Shown piece by piece: positions 34,324 through 47,300 of a DNA stretch of 64,000 nt. A program made the translations under genes and the position numbers. The notes under the pieces are model-generated. The model saw only the letters and a program-made list of their open reading frames with translations, was not told the DNA's origin and made no database searches. This DNA comes from Branchiostoma floridae (lineage: Eukaryota; Chordata; Leptocardii; Amphioxiformes; Branchiostomatidae). Each line of letters opens with the position of its first letter. Within the stretch, counting starts at the first letter, position 1. The stretch lies in the NCBI RefSeq assembly GCF_000003815.2, contig NC_049995.1, positions 15,018,976 to 15,082,975 of the forward strand, in the 5' to 3' direction.

Positions 34324-37300
34324 ATGGCAGACATGGCAAGAGCGCCACTTCCGTCAGCGAACGGAGAGCGAACTACAGTCAACTGGCACGACCATCAGGT
34401 CACAGCGCTGAAGGTAAGACGAGAGAAGAGAAATGCGAGCCACATGATATGTATGCCGAAAGAGAAATTTATGATTCACGTTTCAAATTAGCTTATTGGA
34501 TTAAAATGTTTTTGTTTTATTCTCACATTTCTAAACCACTTGCAGTTAGCCTTCAGTCTTGACCTTGCATTAATGATTTTAAAAAAAAAGTTTCCGTAAT
34601 CAAACTGTACATGTGAAGTACGGTGTGGTGATTTTCATCTTCGTCCCATATTGTTCTATGACATGATTGTTTACGTAGTTTTGGAGCTACTTTCTATATT
34701 CCAGGTTGTTTTGTAGACTTGTAAACTAACCAATTATGATAGGTTAACTTTTTCTTTGCCATCTTTGACATCATCGAGGAGGAAAAAGGGGGAAATATAT
34801 ATGTGTACATGGGCGCTGCCCTTGTCAAAATGCTACTTATCCTAATGGCACAACCAGAGAGTACTTACTCCCAACGTTTCAGTGTCCGTCAGACACCATC
34901 ATCAGGGTTAGAATGGCTGGATACGATTCTCGCTGCTACTTATAGCCGATGTAGGTGGCGCTGCAGCAGTTAGGATGCTGTCCCAAATGTGACTCAGTTT
35001 GTATCCCCCCTCGCCTCTGTCTGACAGACACCGAAACGTTAGTAGTAAGTACTTCCTGGTTGTGCCTAAAGAACCTTACTATATGAATAAAATTGCTACT
35101 TATCCTAATGATTAATACGGTGACTTTTTGCTTTCCCCACAGCCGGACCCGCCCGAGTGCCCGCCCGTGAAGCTGGTGTGGTGTGGGGACATCAGTGGGG
35201 AGGTGGGCGTGATGGGCTCATGGGACGGCTGGAGCAAAGTCTGGAAACTTAACAGAAGGTTAGAGGAGTAAAGTAGACCCTTGTCTACTGTATATAGCTT
35301 ATAGACAAAACTTGTTCAGCTCTTGGAATAAGCCTTCCTCATGCGAAAACGGTGAAAGTCAGCACATAGCAAATATTTCCTTTAACTAGTCGAATTGCCA
35401 AAAAAGGAATGGAGTTTGTGGTGTCTTGTAGAAGTTTTCTCTATGGATGGATGGAATAAGGAAGTAACGGAAGATTCTGTTGTTCCAGTGAGAAGGGAGA
35501 GTACAGCGTGGCGCTGAAGATCCCCTGTGGTCAGCACGAGTACAAGTTCCTGGTCAACAACACCTGGTTTCACGACGAGACCAAGGTAAAGATATCAATA
35601 GCATTGAGTCACGATAAGTTGTTTTCTTGTATTTCTCGTGGAAACTAGACAAATTGTTGTTGACATCGGGTAATATCTATGATAACTGGCTTCCTACCCT
35701 CTTATACTTAGATAGTGATAAAAGATTATATTAGTGATATTTATTACGGAAACTGATTTTAGAGTTAAATCAGAATAATCCAGCTACCGTGAGAACTACT
35801 ACCTGTCAGAACCGTAAGAGAAGAATGCATGTAAAGCTATTTTAAGGGAAATAAAATATATCATAATTATGCAAATGAAAGAATAAAATCCAAAGATTCT
35901 CACTCCCTTTCTTGGCCCGCTCTCCTCCATAGCCGACTGTATCCAACTCGTTTGGGACCCTGAACAACCTCGTCAACGTAGTCAAACTTTCCAATGGTCA
36001 AGCGAAAGCCGGCATCAATGGGGCCCATAAGAAGTCTATCCCCGACGATATCCCAAACAAAACGAACAAGCCCCTTAAACCATCCGAACCGACTCTTCCA
36101 AACAAAACAGCCAACGAAAGCTTAGATGGTTACAAACAGAAGGCAACAACCGCCACCACCGCTACCACCACAACGCCCCAAATCCAGGAAATTTGCAAGC
36201 TTGAGACAGCCAAATTAAAAGAAAGCTGCAAAACGAAGACGACAACCGTCACCAGCAACAACGTGACAGGCCCCCAAATCCCCCAGGAGATTCGCAAGCC
36301 TGAGGAGGTTAGCTTTGGTGATACTGGATTCGGTCAGCACGCCAAGCCTACAAGCAATGGTCCGGCCGACAGCGTTCAGGGGAAAGGAGAAGTCTCCAAT
36401 AAAGAGCCCATGCTACAGACGTGCCCAGTGCCGAAGACCACCGCCAGCCGAGCTTCTCGTCCAGTAGTCCCACCCAAACCTGGGAATTCGACGACAGCCA
36501 CTCCTTCATCAGCAGTTAATCCAGACCCGCTACTCACCACTAAGGCGACATCTAAAGATGTCTGTGTTGTGGAACCAGTGCAACAGAAGTGTCCGCAGTC
36601 ACAGACGACCGCTTACCGGGTTCCTCCAGCTAAATCCCTACCTAAAGCTCCGACGAAGGCAACAACCACAGCTCCTCCACAGAACGCCAGAGCTCGTCCC
36701 GAGGTCCCACCAAAGCGTACAGCAGATAAAACAGGCAGGCCTGAAGTTGGAACTGTTGGAGGTACAAGAAATCCCGAAGCAGCACCGCCAACAGCAAGAA
36801 ATACATTTAAACAGCCTCCCGCGACGAAGCCAAAACCCACCCAGAAACGTGTGGTGACTTCACAAGCTGCATCCAGGACGGCGGCTAAAACTGTGGACGG
36901 CAAGGGGCCCTCCTCACAGTCTGGCCAGGCAGAGACTCGGTATTGTACCCTTAGTCCTTTGATATTAGTGGGATCGTCTTTTAATCAAGAAGTTCAGTAG
37001 AAGCCGTTTAATCGCACACCCAATCTACCAGCGTATTTCGTGCAATTGTCCGACGTGTGCAATAGTGCGACGTTGCCCAGTTGGACTTTTCGTCGTGCAG
37101 ATAAGCTACGAGGGGCATTCAATAAGTAATGCCCCTGACCCACTGCCAGTTGTCTGATCTAGATGAAATGTTGCATGTGTAATGAGTCATATCTCTATGG
37201 ATTATGTTGCAAAAAAACAGCTCTGAACTAATTGTGGTTACTGATTTACTGGTGTTTGAACTGAGTCAGGTGCGAAATGGACCAGGTGTGAAATGGAGCA

Positions 37301-38067
37301 AGTTGAGTGTCGCGCAGTGATCCGGTTTTTGTATTTGAAAGGACGCACACCAAAAGGGACTTTTGATGAAATGAAAAAAACTTATGGTGATGATGCCCCA
37401 TCATATGACCTTGTAAAACGCTGGCATCCTGAATTCAAACAAGGCCGGAAGTCTGTGGAAACAGCTCCCAGACCTGGTCGTCCCTCTTCTGCCATTGATG
37501 AGGCACCTGTCGGAGGACCAACCTGGGATGTCCTACAAGAACGGTGTCCAGAGCTACATCAAATGATGGGAGAAATGTGGGTGGTTCCTATGTAGAGAAA
37601 GACTAATAACTGTGCCAAGTTTCATTAATCTCCTGCTATGGGAAATGGGTCAGGGACATTACTTATTGAATGCCCCTCGTAACAATAGAGTGAATGGGAG
37701 CCGGTTTGGGACCTGGGGAATCCGTTCAATTGACAGAAGTGTGCGTTTATCTGCAATTTACTGGCTTCTAATGCACTGCATAGGTATCACTTGCACAGAC
37801 CGTCATATTTACTAACCGTAGCTGTATCAACATAAGCTTTCAGTGTTACCATAGCAAAGTTCTTTTTTGGGAATTTCCTAGTGCCGTTGGTGACTGTAGT
37901 TTTACTTCTCGTCGCTAGGCAGAGCTGCAATAATAGGAATGCAGCATCGCATATTACCTAACTAAAGAAAGTTTCATCGTACTTTGGCAACTAATGGAAT
38001 GTTTATCATCTTCTTTCTTTGTAGCCACAAGACGTTTGCTGGAAGAAAGGCCAAGACGAACAACTGA
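34324..38067 (+). CDS. Glycogen-module gene 1: single AMPK-type glycogen-binding domain with Pro/Thr/Lys-rich tail (450 aa)
   Basis: Exons: 34324-34413, 35143-35258, 35489-35585, 35933-36939, 38025-38067; all joins are in frame. Residues about 38-118 form a CBM48/AMPK1_CBM domain: VKLVWCGDISGEVGVMGSWD with GW, then YSVALKIPCGQHEYKFLV, NTWFHDETK, PTVSNSFGTLNNLVNV. These align with the sugar-contact Trp, Lys, Trp, Thr and Asn of the AMPK beta domain. The rest is a low-complexity, basic tail with weak internal repeats (TPQIQE and GPQIPQE; TCPVPKTTASR and KCPQSQTTAYR) and two PxxPxK motifs (PVVPPKP near 278, PEVPPKR near 357) of SH3-ligand type. It ends HKTFAGRKAKTNN. No AMPK-beta alpha/gamma-binding C-terminal domain is present, so it is not an AMPK subunit. 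It is probably cytosolic and tethers something to glycogen. The start ATG opens the exon directly after CAG. Confidence 0.85.
34847..35066. repeat. MITE in intron 1 of glycogen-module gene 1
   Basis: The inverted ends GGCACAACCAGAGAGTACTT and AAGTACTTCCTGGTTGTGCC enclose a core with CAGTGTCCGTCAGACACCAT. It is the same family as the elements at 23840 and 24239. Confidence 0.85.
37109..37679 (+). mobile_element. Deleted mariner-type transposon, 571 bp, in a gene 1 intron
   Basis: It is flanked by TA on both sides (37107-37108, 37680-37681), with 34-base terminal inverted repeats differing at one position (CGAGGGGCATTCAATAAGTA, then ATGCCCCTGACCCA). The open frame from about 37293 encodes the N-terminal helix-turn-helix region only: ECRAVIRFLYLKGRTPKGTF, DDAPSYDLVKRWHPEFKQG, APRPGRPSSAIDE. 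These are signatures of the mariner/GVQW3-like DNA-binding domain. The DDE/D catalytic domain is absent, apparently by internal deletion, so it cannot move by itself. Confidence 0.92.
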
Positions 38068-41000
38068 AGGTTTAATATAGGATATAGAGGTAGGAACAGA
38101 TGATAATATAATATTTCTTCTGACTGACTTTTTAACAATTAGTCATTCTTAGATAACTTTGCTATATGAACAATAGAACATGATTGACTCATCTCTTGTT
38201 TCATGTCTTTTTCTCCAGATCTGGAAAAACATGATGCAACGGAGACTTCGACAATGACCTAAGAAGATGCATGTAAATGCTCTATTACCATTGGTCATGG
38301 TGTCACGGTCGATCCTAATATTAAGAAGCTATGGATCGTACCAAAAAAACGAACAAACTAAAAAGAAACAGAAATTAAATGGAAAAGTTTATGAAAGCAA
38401 CCGTTACAATATCATTAATGACAGACAATTTCATGATCAATTGAAGTGCACAATTTGCCACACTTAGAATACTTTAAATGAAATAGAAGTCTTAAATAAT
38501 CTATTATTTGCTGCTTAAGAGCAGGTAGTTGTTGATTGTGGTTTAAACAGTATGTATGATAATTCTTAAGCATCTAGATGATACAAAATCAGACATCAGA
38601 TAAGTCAAAGCTATGCATAAATACATGCTGCAATGAAATAGGATGTTGTAGATGATGATACGCTGCTACGTGTAAATATGCTGCTACTACGTATGATTGT
38701 AACTATGACATTGATAGTATAGCTACTTTAAGCTGCTATAAATGATATATCATAATAACTGCCACGACCGATTCCCTTAGAGTTGTTGCTTGTATTTAAA
38801 ATATAAGGGATGAACAAAATGCTTGTAGCTGAACGTTCTAAACATTGTAGACGACAATCAAAGCAGGTAACTTGTTCAGTACATAATCACATGGGGTATA
38901 AGAGAGACTTCACCATTGAAAAGGGTTGCCCTATATGTGTGTTTTTTTGTGTACTTCTGTGTGGCTGCCATTTCCAACATACACCAAGATTAATGTGCCA
39001 ATTCACATAAGTCACCTTAGCTCAGAGGAACTGTCTCGTAAACCGGGGGTCGTGAGTTCAAACCTCACAGGTGGATGAAGTCGGTTTCTTGATCACTCTT
39101 CTTCTTCTAAACAAGAAAAGTTTGCACTAATATCTTACTTCTTTCTTATCGGAGAAAGGAGTACGTGTCCTTGTCTGTACAGCGATAGCCTGTATGCTAG
39201 ACTGTTCACAGGGCCAATACAGCCCAACTACAGCAGACCTCCGATACTCTGATAAACACGATAGATATTACTGAGATCCGGCTGGAGTCTGGTATCCGGG
39301 CTATTAGAGCGTTATCAGCCGCATAAATTCCACGTTATTTACCCTAGCTACTTCACAGATGTGCAAGCTGTTAGCCTGTGTTTACAACGACAATCTTTAT
39401 TGACACGACAAAAGTACAGCGACTTTCGTAAGGTCTACATGTATAACAACTACTTACAGTACAACTAAACACAAGCTCTCGTTGGCTGGGCTTAATGACC
39501 CCCTCCCCGGCGGCAATCGTAGGACCGGCCGCTAGGGGCGCAGTTTTAGTCAGGCTATGCAAGCTGTGATGTTTATCAAATCTAACATGTCAGAGTTGAA
39601 GCTTTGACATTTCGCTAGATCAGATCACACACCTCTCAGTATACAGTAACCTTAAAGTGAACAAACAGGTTTAGTCTCCGTCAGCTTGAAGACAAATACG
39701 TTTGTGGCGGACAAGCTCTGAAGTATCTAAGTCTATCATTGTCGTCCGATTTTTCCTCACAGGTAGGAATATATCCATTGTTCAAATTAATGATCTCTGA
39801 GGTAGGTTTGCTACGCTCCGTAGAAAGTTATAACATGGTCTTTTGAAACTAGAAAAAATTACAGTCTTTCCTCCTGGCTGGCTGTTGAAAAAGACCAGAA
39901 CAGTTTTCTTTGCGTAGTTACAAAGGATTTCTGCTTCTTCGTGGTTTCAACTGCAACACGTTGTGCTCGAAAGTTGCTAACATTTTGTTCAGAAAGTAGT
40001 TTATTAGGGTAGAGAAATATATTTACGTGACGAAGACAGGATCATTGTTTGTTTGTTTGTTGTGCACTCGTGCAAATATAATTCTATGTCATCCTGACCT
40101 TGCCGAGCGCGTTCGTAAAAGAGACATACAACATTGAAGAAAAGGCACACACAGAAAAAAACTAATATCTTTAGAAAATAGTTGTGAGATACCTATACAA
40201 GATAAGGTGGGATAATTGGTGGAGTGCTGGACGTGACCAGATAAGCAACTACAGTCGGTGTATTTGTGGTGCATCCAGGTAAACATAATTCCATGTCATC
40301 CTGACCTTACCGGTCAATGACGCGTTTGTAAGAGAGACGTACAATCTAAAGAAAAATCACATACAGAAAAGAATCAATAGCTTTTAAAAGGTGTCTATGG
40401 AGGCAGACGTGTCAAATGGATGATAGAAGAGAAGAATTTTTCCAAATAGGGACAAATAAGCAATGCCATGTGAAGTCAGTCTTTTTCAGTCCCCACTCAA
40501 AATTGGGCAAATTAAAGCGTATCTGAAACCATAGGTCCCTCTATAACGTCAGGTTACTTTGTCTTAATGCACGAAGAGGAGTGTGCACAATTGAAGACCA
40601 CATGACACTGTCGGCTTCATTCGTAAGCAAGCGTGACCAGATTAGCAACTACATACGGTGCTTTTGTTCTCCACTCAGGTGAACATAATTCCACTGTGTC
40701 ATGCTGACCTTACCTGTTCCGGACGCGTTTGTAATGGAGGCACACAAAATTGAAGACAGGTCACACACAGAACGTCTTTAAAAAAACGCTCCTGCTAGGG
40801 CAACCTCACTCCCCTGGGCACAAAGCAACGTGCGGGGCATTGTCCAGTAAAGTCTAGACGTAGAAAAAACGCTCGTTATGTTGTCATGTCGTAGTTGGGA
40901 TGAGACCATATTTCATATTTCATCTAAGCATATCGCAGTAGAGCGAAGGAAAGCGTACCTCGTCTTCACGTTACTTTCAAATTGTCTAAATACACAAAAA

Positions 41001-41930
41001 TAGGAGTGTGCACTTTTAAAGACCACATGACACTGTTGGCTTCATTCATAAGCAAGTAGTGATGTTTATCGGGGTTAGATATGACCTCCCATGTCAGATG
41101 TGAAAGTGCATAGTTCACTAGTGCTTCATCGGATGTAAACATACAGATTAGACTTTATGTCATGCAGAAGTAATTGTGTATATGTAAGCTCAAATATGGG
41201 TTCTCGCGCCATTATCATTCATATCTTTAATGTCTATTTTTTTTTAATTGATCAAGACGCTTGGTCACCTCTATAATTAAAAAATGATAATATTTTCTTT
41301 TATGCAAATGTTGAGATGGATGGGAATAATTGGTAAAAGAACGGTCGAGCAGACAGCTAAACCACAGAAAGTGGACGCATCAGAAGAGGAAATTCGTGGG
41401 AGGGTCATCTATGTGTGACAGAGGCCTTGCCCCATGTTGCGTCACTTAGGTCATGTTGATTGATTTTATGGATGGCATCCCGGCACGCATCAACAAACAA
41501 ACAAACTGTAAATCGTATACGTACAAAGCAGCTACAAAATGAGCAAATATATAACGTAGATTGCAAAGAAATGCCATAGAATGCCAACGTCAATTCCAAG
41601 GTCAAAAAAGAAGATGTGAAAGAACAAAAATGAAGTGATTATTGTTCGGTATACCATACCCCGTGTGTGTGCTCAGTCATTTGTTCAACCTTCCTGACCA
41701 CTCGTATTTAATAATAAAGGCAACTTGCGTAACCAATTCTATTTCATTCGCACTCTCGCATCAGTTTTGGGGTTTCCAAAAGGATGTCATCCATATGATC
41801 AAATCAACATGGCCATAAGGATATTGCAGTAATAAACACGCCAGGAATTTTGCGGGAACCACGTCGGGCTTTGACAATGCGAGGTGCCAAGTGACCCTCA
41901 TACGTGCCTCTGGACGTCGTGACGTCTGTA
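38068..41930. other. 3' UTR of gene 1 and intergenic DNA
   Basis: After the gene 1 stop, a GAG/GTAGGA donor near 38090 and a CTCCAG acceptor near 38219 could define a 3' UTR intron. Beyond 38500 I see no gene. Loosely repeated phrases around 40080-40800 (CATCCTGACCTTACC, AAGAGAGACGTACAA, GACGCGTTTGTAA) form a degenerate tandem repeat of about 230-420 bases. Confidence 0.45.
39010..39085 (+). repeat. tRNA-derived SINE-like head
   Basis: TTAGCTCAGAGGAACTG resembles an RNA polymerase III A box and GAGTTCAAACCTC a B box, spaced about 36 bases. The cloverleaf does not close well, so this is more likely a SINE head than a working tRNA gene. Confidence 0.5.
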
Positions 41931-42051
41931 CGAAGTAAATATATATTTTCATCATGTATCTTGGCTTCAGTCCCAGCCTGGCCAGTTCACTCCGGGCTAC
42001 TCCAGTAGACCATCTTCGCTGTTCAGCGCGGTAGAGTTTACAGATTATACA
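41870..42051 (+). promoter_or_regulatory. Candidate promoter and leader exon of glycogen-module gene 2
   Basis: GACGTCGTGACGTCTG (two CRE-like cores) is followed by CTTGGCTTCAGTCCCAGCCT and, after about 90 bases, ATTATACAG with a GTGAGC donor at 42052. The fitting acceptor is CTCTACAG at 43828-43835 before the start codon. The CAGTCCCAGCCTG phrase recurs upstream of gene 3 (55190-55205). Confidence 0.45.
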
Positions 42052-43835
42052 GGTGAGCATTCATCTAACGTTTTCCTATCGCAACCATATATTTATAAGT
42101 ACTGAATAGAGGTACTATTGCTGTAGATGTATAACACATATTTCAATACGAAATATATAACGTAAATCTGGTATTAGAGGTCACAAGTGGTTACAGTAAA
42201 CTATAACAGGTTGGATATTATCATCGTTGGTGAATCGTGATGATGGAATAAGATTTATATGAGTAACCGGTTACCAGTTTGTAGAAAACGATTTCCTGAC
42301 CATAGTATTTGTTTATGGTTTAAGGATTTTACAGTTCGCACTTGATTGTTATTACTGGGGTGCGTACGTGCTAGGGCGACCTTAGAAGGTCAGTGACAAT
42401 TATTAAACAGGTTTTAAATTGATATTTATCAATTTTGAGATACAAATGAGTAACCAGCTACCAGTTTGTAAAAAGCTGCTGGTTTACCATAACGTTAAAC
42501 TTTGTTTACTGGCTGAAGAGATTTAGAGTTCCTACTTGGGTGTTATTGCTGGTATATGGACGTGTTTGGACGAACTCAGAGGGTCAACTACAGTTGATGG
42601 GTTAGGTTACAGTGTAAACATTACAGCCGGGTAATTCTGGTTGGAGCTGGGGTTTACTAAATAAGTAGCCAGATGGCCAACAGATTATCTGATTGTTACA
42701 CGTATTACAAATATGAATTTAGTGGTACAATTATAGGGATACTTTATGGTTAACAGTGTAGTTTAGTACCCAAGACATAAGGCATAGCCCATCGATAACA
42801 AGTTCTCGTTCAATGGTGTTTACGTAATAATCAATATAGATAAAAATGGTGAGCCATAGGGAAATATTGAGGGTTTCCAGATTGTGCAGTTTTGCAATAA
42901 TGTGGGCAAATGGCCAGCGGATAGACGTACTATGTTATATTGGGCAAATAATTTAAACAGACAAGATGCATTTCTACACATATTACGGTTGGGAACTATA
43001 CGAGTGATTGCTTTGGATAAACTTGCAGCAAACACAACACATCGCAAATGATACTCGAACTAAGACATCTAAAACGAAATAAAAGTATTTCACTCACACA
43101 AAAATGCTAGTCAAATTGATGAAAGATGATACACATATTGGAGGATATCTATTTATCAAAAGTATCGATGATAAAGTAAACTTGACAAATGCAAGTTTAG
43201 GGAAGTTTGTGTCAATGTCAATGGCATTACTCGGATTCCACAGGAAGTCATAATAACAAAGTAGTCGCATACATTTTGGACAGTCATCTAATTTGTGCAT
43301 TGTTTTCTTTTATTTGCAACGATTTCTGAAAAAAGTTTGGGGAATCTTACTCCTCCTTTGTACTAAAGAATACCGATATGTATTTGTTAGTCTTGAAAAG
43401 TGAAATACGATCGATTGGCTGTTAGTGATGCTACATACAATAAATCTCAGTCATGTCGTCTGTCATGGTTGAATTATTGGTTTGGTTATGATGCATCTGG
43501 GGGCATCTTCTGTAACAGGGGTCAGATTGTATCTATAGAGGCCATTGAATTACATCCAAGTCTTTCCACGCTAACATACAGAAAGAAATACTGAAAACCA
43601 TTCTCCTCTTAACATCACCAAACCCACAAATTACAGAAAAGATAGGATACTTCGTGTTCTACTGTCTCAGAAAAAAAATCCAATAAGATACAGTTTAACG
43701 TTTGACAAAGACTAGAGTAGTTGCTTACTGTACTGTTGTTCCATTGTTCGCTGCTAATCTGAGTACACGGTCCTTGTTAGAAAAAATACGATAAAATAAA
43801 AATAAAGGTATTTATTTGTCTTGTGTCCTCTACAG
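42052..43835. other. Probable first intron of glycogen-module gene 2
   Basis: No exon is convincing. An approximately 270-base block is tandemly duplicated in diverged form around 42230-42420 and 42440-42610 (TAACCGGTTACCAGTTTGTA versus TAACCAGCTACCAGTTTGTA). No other structure is seen. Confidence 0.4.
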
Positions 43836-43857
43836 TAGCAAAAGGTCACGAGCCAAG

Positions 43858-44300
43858 ATGGCGGACCGAACAAAGGAATGTAGCCCTCTGACGGCCGAGA
43901 GGTCAAGTACAGCTGTCAAGGTAGGACTGAAATAGAAGAGTTATTCTATGTATGTAAATAAACGACTTAACTGCCATGTTTCCCCTTTCCCCTGCATTGC
44001 ATCACATGTACATAAGGTACTCTGTCATTGTCAAATATACATGCATTACCAGTTACAATCGTTGCGCAATAAACTTGACTTGACTTAACTATGAGGTCAA
44101 ATACGCAGTATGATTTTTATCAGTATTCTTTAAAAGCATGTGTCCAAAGTTAAAATCTTAAAGCTTGAAAAAGAGATGAAAACAAATATGATAACTTTAA
44201 TCACTCCACCCCAAGGGATTGATGTCCTGTTTTGTATTCTCTCTCTGTCTCCCCTCTCTCTCTCTATTTATCTCCCTCGCTGTCTCTCTCTCTCTCTGTA

Positions 44301-44337
<37 letters not shown>

Positions 44338-47300
44338 TTGTGTGTGTGTTGTGTGTGTGTGTGTGTGTGTGTGCTGTGTGTGTGCGCGTATGTGTTTGTG
44401 TCTGAGTTTGTGTATTTTTGCCTTGTAGTTTTGTACGTTCTGTCAGATGGCGCTTACTGTAGGAATTGGTGAAGTCTGTAATCTCAGATCGCCTTGTCGT
44501 CTAGATGCTGGCATAGTACGCTAAAGAAAACCTTAATAATTGCTTTTGTCCATAGGCCGGGGCAGAGGACAGCGTGCCTGTGACCTTTGTGCTGAGTTCG
44601 AAAGGAAGGACCAGCGGTGACGTGGTCATTCTGGGGTCATGGGACGACTGGAGTCAGGCACGGAAACTAGAAAATAAGTAAGTAGGACTCTAGTCTAGGG
44701 CTAAGCGAGTTTATCAAGCAAGCTTTTGTAAGCCAAGATTTTGACAAAATCGCCTCTGCAGTTCCAGAACAAGTCGCTAGGGGTCCAAACCATATTTGCT
44801 ATATCACAAGGCCACAGCATGCCCAGGTCAAAATATACCAAAAATAAGACTTAAAGTTCTGTTGCAATATCAAGGTCGCATGTCTGGTATTTTAAAATCT
44901 TTTGATTTTGTTGCAATTATGGGAATGTTTGTCTGAGTAATATTTATGTAAATTTCTGATATGTGTAAAATTGAAACCCGGAAAACCCTGCACAAAAATC
45001 CACGGATGATCATATATGTGAATGAGCTTTTTGATGTTTGTATGTTGTATTTAATGCTTTTATGTTTAGTTTGGTATGTGTTAGTTTAATATTGTATATG
45101 TAAACATTGTCATTGCAAGTTCTGATGTTTTTGTGAGTTTGTTAGTGCTTAGATTGTGGTATCTTTATGTATATGTGATGTGTTTATACTTGTGATTTCT
45201 TGTCTTGTATTTTTATATTTGTCCTTTTGTTGCAAATGGGAATGTTTGAGTAATATTTCTGTAAATTTGTGATATGTGTAAAATTGAAACCAGGGAAGGA
45301 AAACCCTGCACAGAAACCCAGGGATGACACCCCTGCACAGAAGTCCTGGGGAAGAAACCCCAGCACAAAAAATCCAGGGGGGATAAAACACCCCTGTAAA
45401 AAAAGTCCTAGGGAGCAAACCCTAGCCAAAAAAAGCCAGTGGGAATGGCCCCTGCAACAATATGTAAATGTGTTATAGTATATAGTACTGCATATGTCTA
45501 GATGATGGAGTAAATAGTAAGACACTAGTGTGTAAAATATGGTAAGGGAATGCTCGTGTAAATATTCTATAATGATTGTGTTTAGTTTTAAGTGATTATC
45601 TTTGAATGTTTTGTAATTTATAACTTGTGAATAAAATGTGAGAAAAAAAATATCAAGGTCGCATACCAGGGGGCCCAAAATTGACTTTGCCCTTTGTCTT
45701 CCCAACAGCTACTCACATACCTGATATCATCGTAATCTATTTAGAGGTTTTTGAGTTCTGCTAACTACAAATATCGGGAAACACAAACACAAAACACACA
45801 CAGACACCCACACACACAGCCTCACCCCAAACAATATCTCCATATTTCAGACATATAATCAGACTGATTGATCCTTACTATTATCTTGCAGGGAGGACAC
45901 GTTGGAAGCGTGTCTTGACTTACCCAGTGGAGACTATGAGTATAAATTCAAGATGGGCAAAACCTGGTTCTGCGACACGACAAAGGTATAGTGCACAGAA
46001 AGTTAACTTTCTCAACTAGAGTGCTATCCTTCTCTACGAAGGAAAAAGTCAATGCAATCTGTTTCATCTTAGCTTTGGCACAACCTATAAAGCTAAAAGC
46101 ATAGGCAGTTTACATGCCGGAACAAGACATGACTATAGTAGCCTTTAACAGGGGGCAGAGGCTGAATATTGAAGATGCCAACACTGATGTTTGAGAGACT
46201 TGTGCGCATTATAATGGACCCCAAACCAGTGTTTTTTTAACGAAGGGATTTGTGTTCTTTAGTTTCACCGTATCTATCCCCCACCTCCGTGTTCTACATT
46301 ATTCATTCACTCTAGAATATCCCATATCAAAGTATTATTTTCTATACAAAATTCACCTATTGAGAAGTTCCTCTTTACCTCCCTCCCCCACAGCCAGTAG
46401 TGCCGAACGTGTTTGGAACACTCAACAACTACATTGAAGTAGTCAAAGAGACGGATGGAGGCTCAGCTACAAGTTTTCCCGAGACGGTTCAAGTCACGCA
46501 TCTTGACCCTGAAATACTGCAGCAGGCACTTGCCAAAGTCTCGGAGGAGACACAAACGAGTGAGGTTGAAATTGAGAAAACTGACGAACGCAGCACTGCA
46601 GGAGGAGACGACAAGAATTCAACAACTTTTGTTGAAGAGCAGACGCCGATCCAAGAAGACAAGGTCTCGGAGGAGAAAGAAACGAGCAAAGATGGAGTTG
46701 AGAAAACTGATGAAAGCACTATTGCAGAATGTGTCAGGATCTCAGCAACATGTGTTGAAGAGAAGACGATCCAAGAAAACAAGGTCTCGGAAGAAAAAGA
46801 AGCGCCAGAAGATAAAATTGAGACAACTGATGAAAGTGGCATTGCAGAAAAAGACGACAAGATCTCTCCAACATGTTCTGAAGAGCAGACGATCCAAGAA
46901 GACACGGAGCCAACAGCGACAGTCGCACCACAGCAGTTTGTCATACAAGATTCACTGATGAGCATTTGTATGACGCCTGACATGCCTCCTCCAGTCATTT
47001 CAAAGCAGGCGACACATGAAGACAAGGATTTCTCCGAGGAAACAGTTTCACAGGGACGAAAAAGAGACGAGCCTACTGTCTGTGTCTGTAGAAAGCCAGT
47101 GCCGATTCCGGTCAGACCAGTTCCACAGGAGACTACTTCAAATGATGTCATCGAGTCTGAATCCGAGGCCATCACTGAAACAGCGTCACAAGATGAAACA
47201 GCTGCAGAGGGTTCTGAAGACACGAGTCAAAAGTCAAACGAAACAGCACAACAACATGAAGAAGTAGTAAAGGAAGAACAACCCGAGTTGACTATGGAAA

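Noticed and set aside
34324-38067. Gene 1 as AMPK beta subunit
   Set aside because: It has the glycogen-binding module but no C-terminal alpha/gamma-binding domain, and the tail is low complexity.
39010-39085. Functional tRNA gene
   Set aside because: A- and B-box-like words are present but the acceptor and anticodon stems do not pair convincingly.
44140-44472. Cys/Val-rich open frame
   Set aside because: Translation of CT/GT microsatellites.
46489-47223. Long minus-strand open frame (244 aa, Ser/Val-rich)
   Set aside because: It is the complement of the acidic linker of gene 2; its composition is the mirror of GAA/GAG/ACA-rich codons and it resembles no family.
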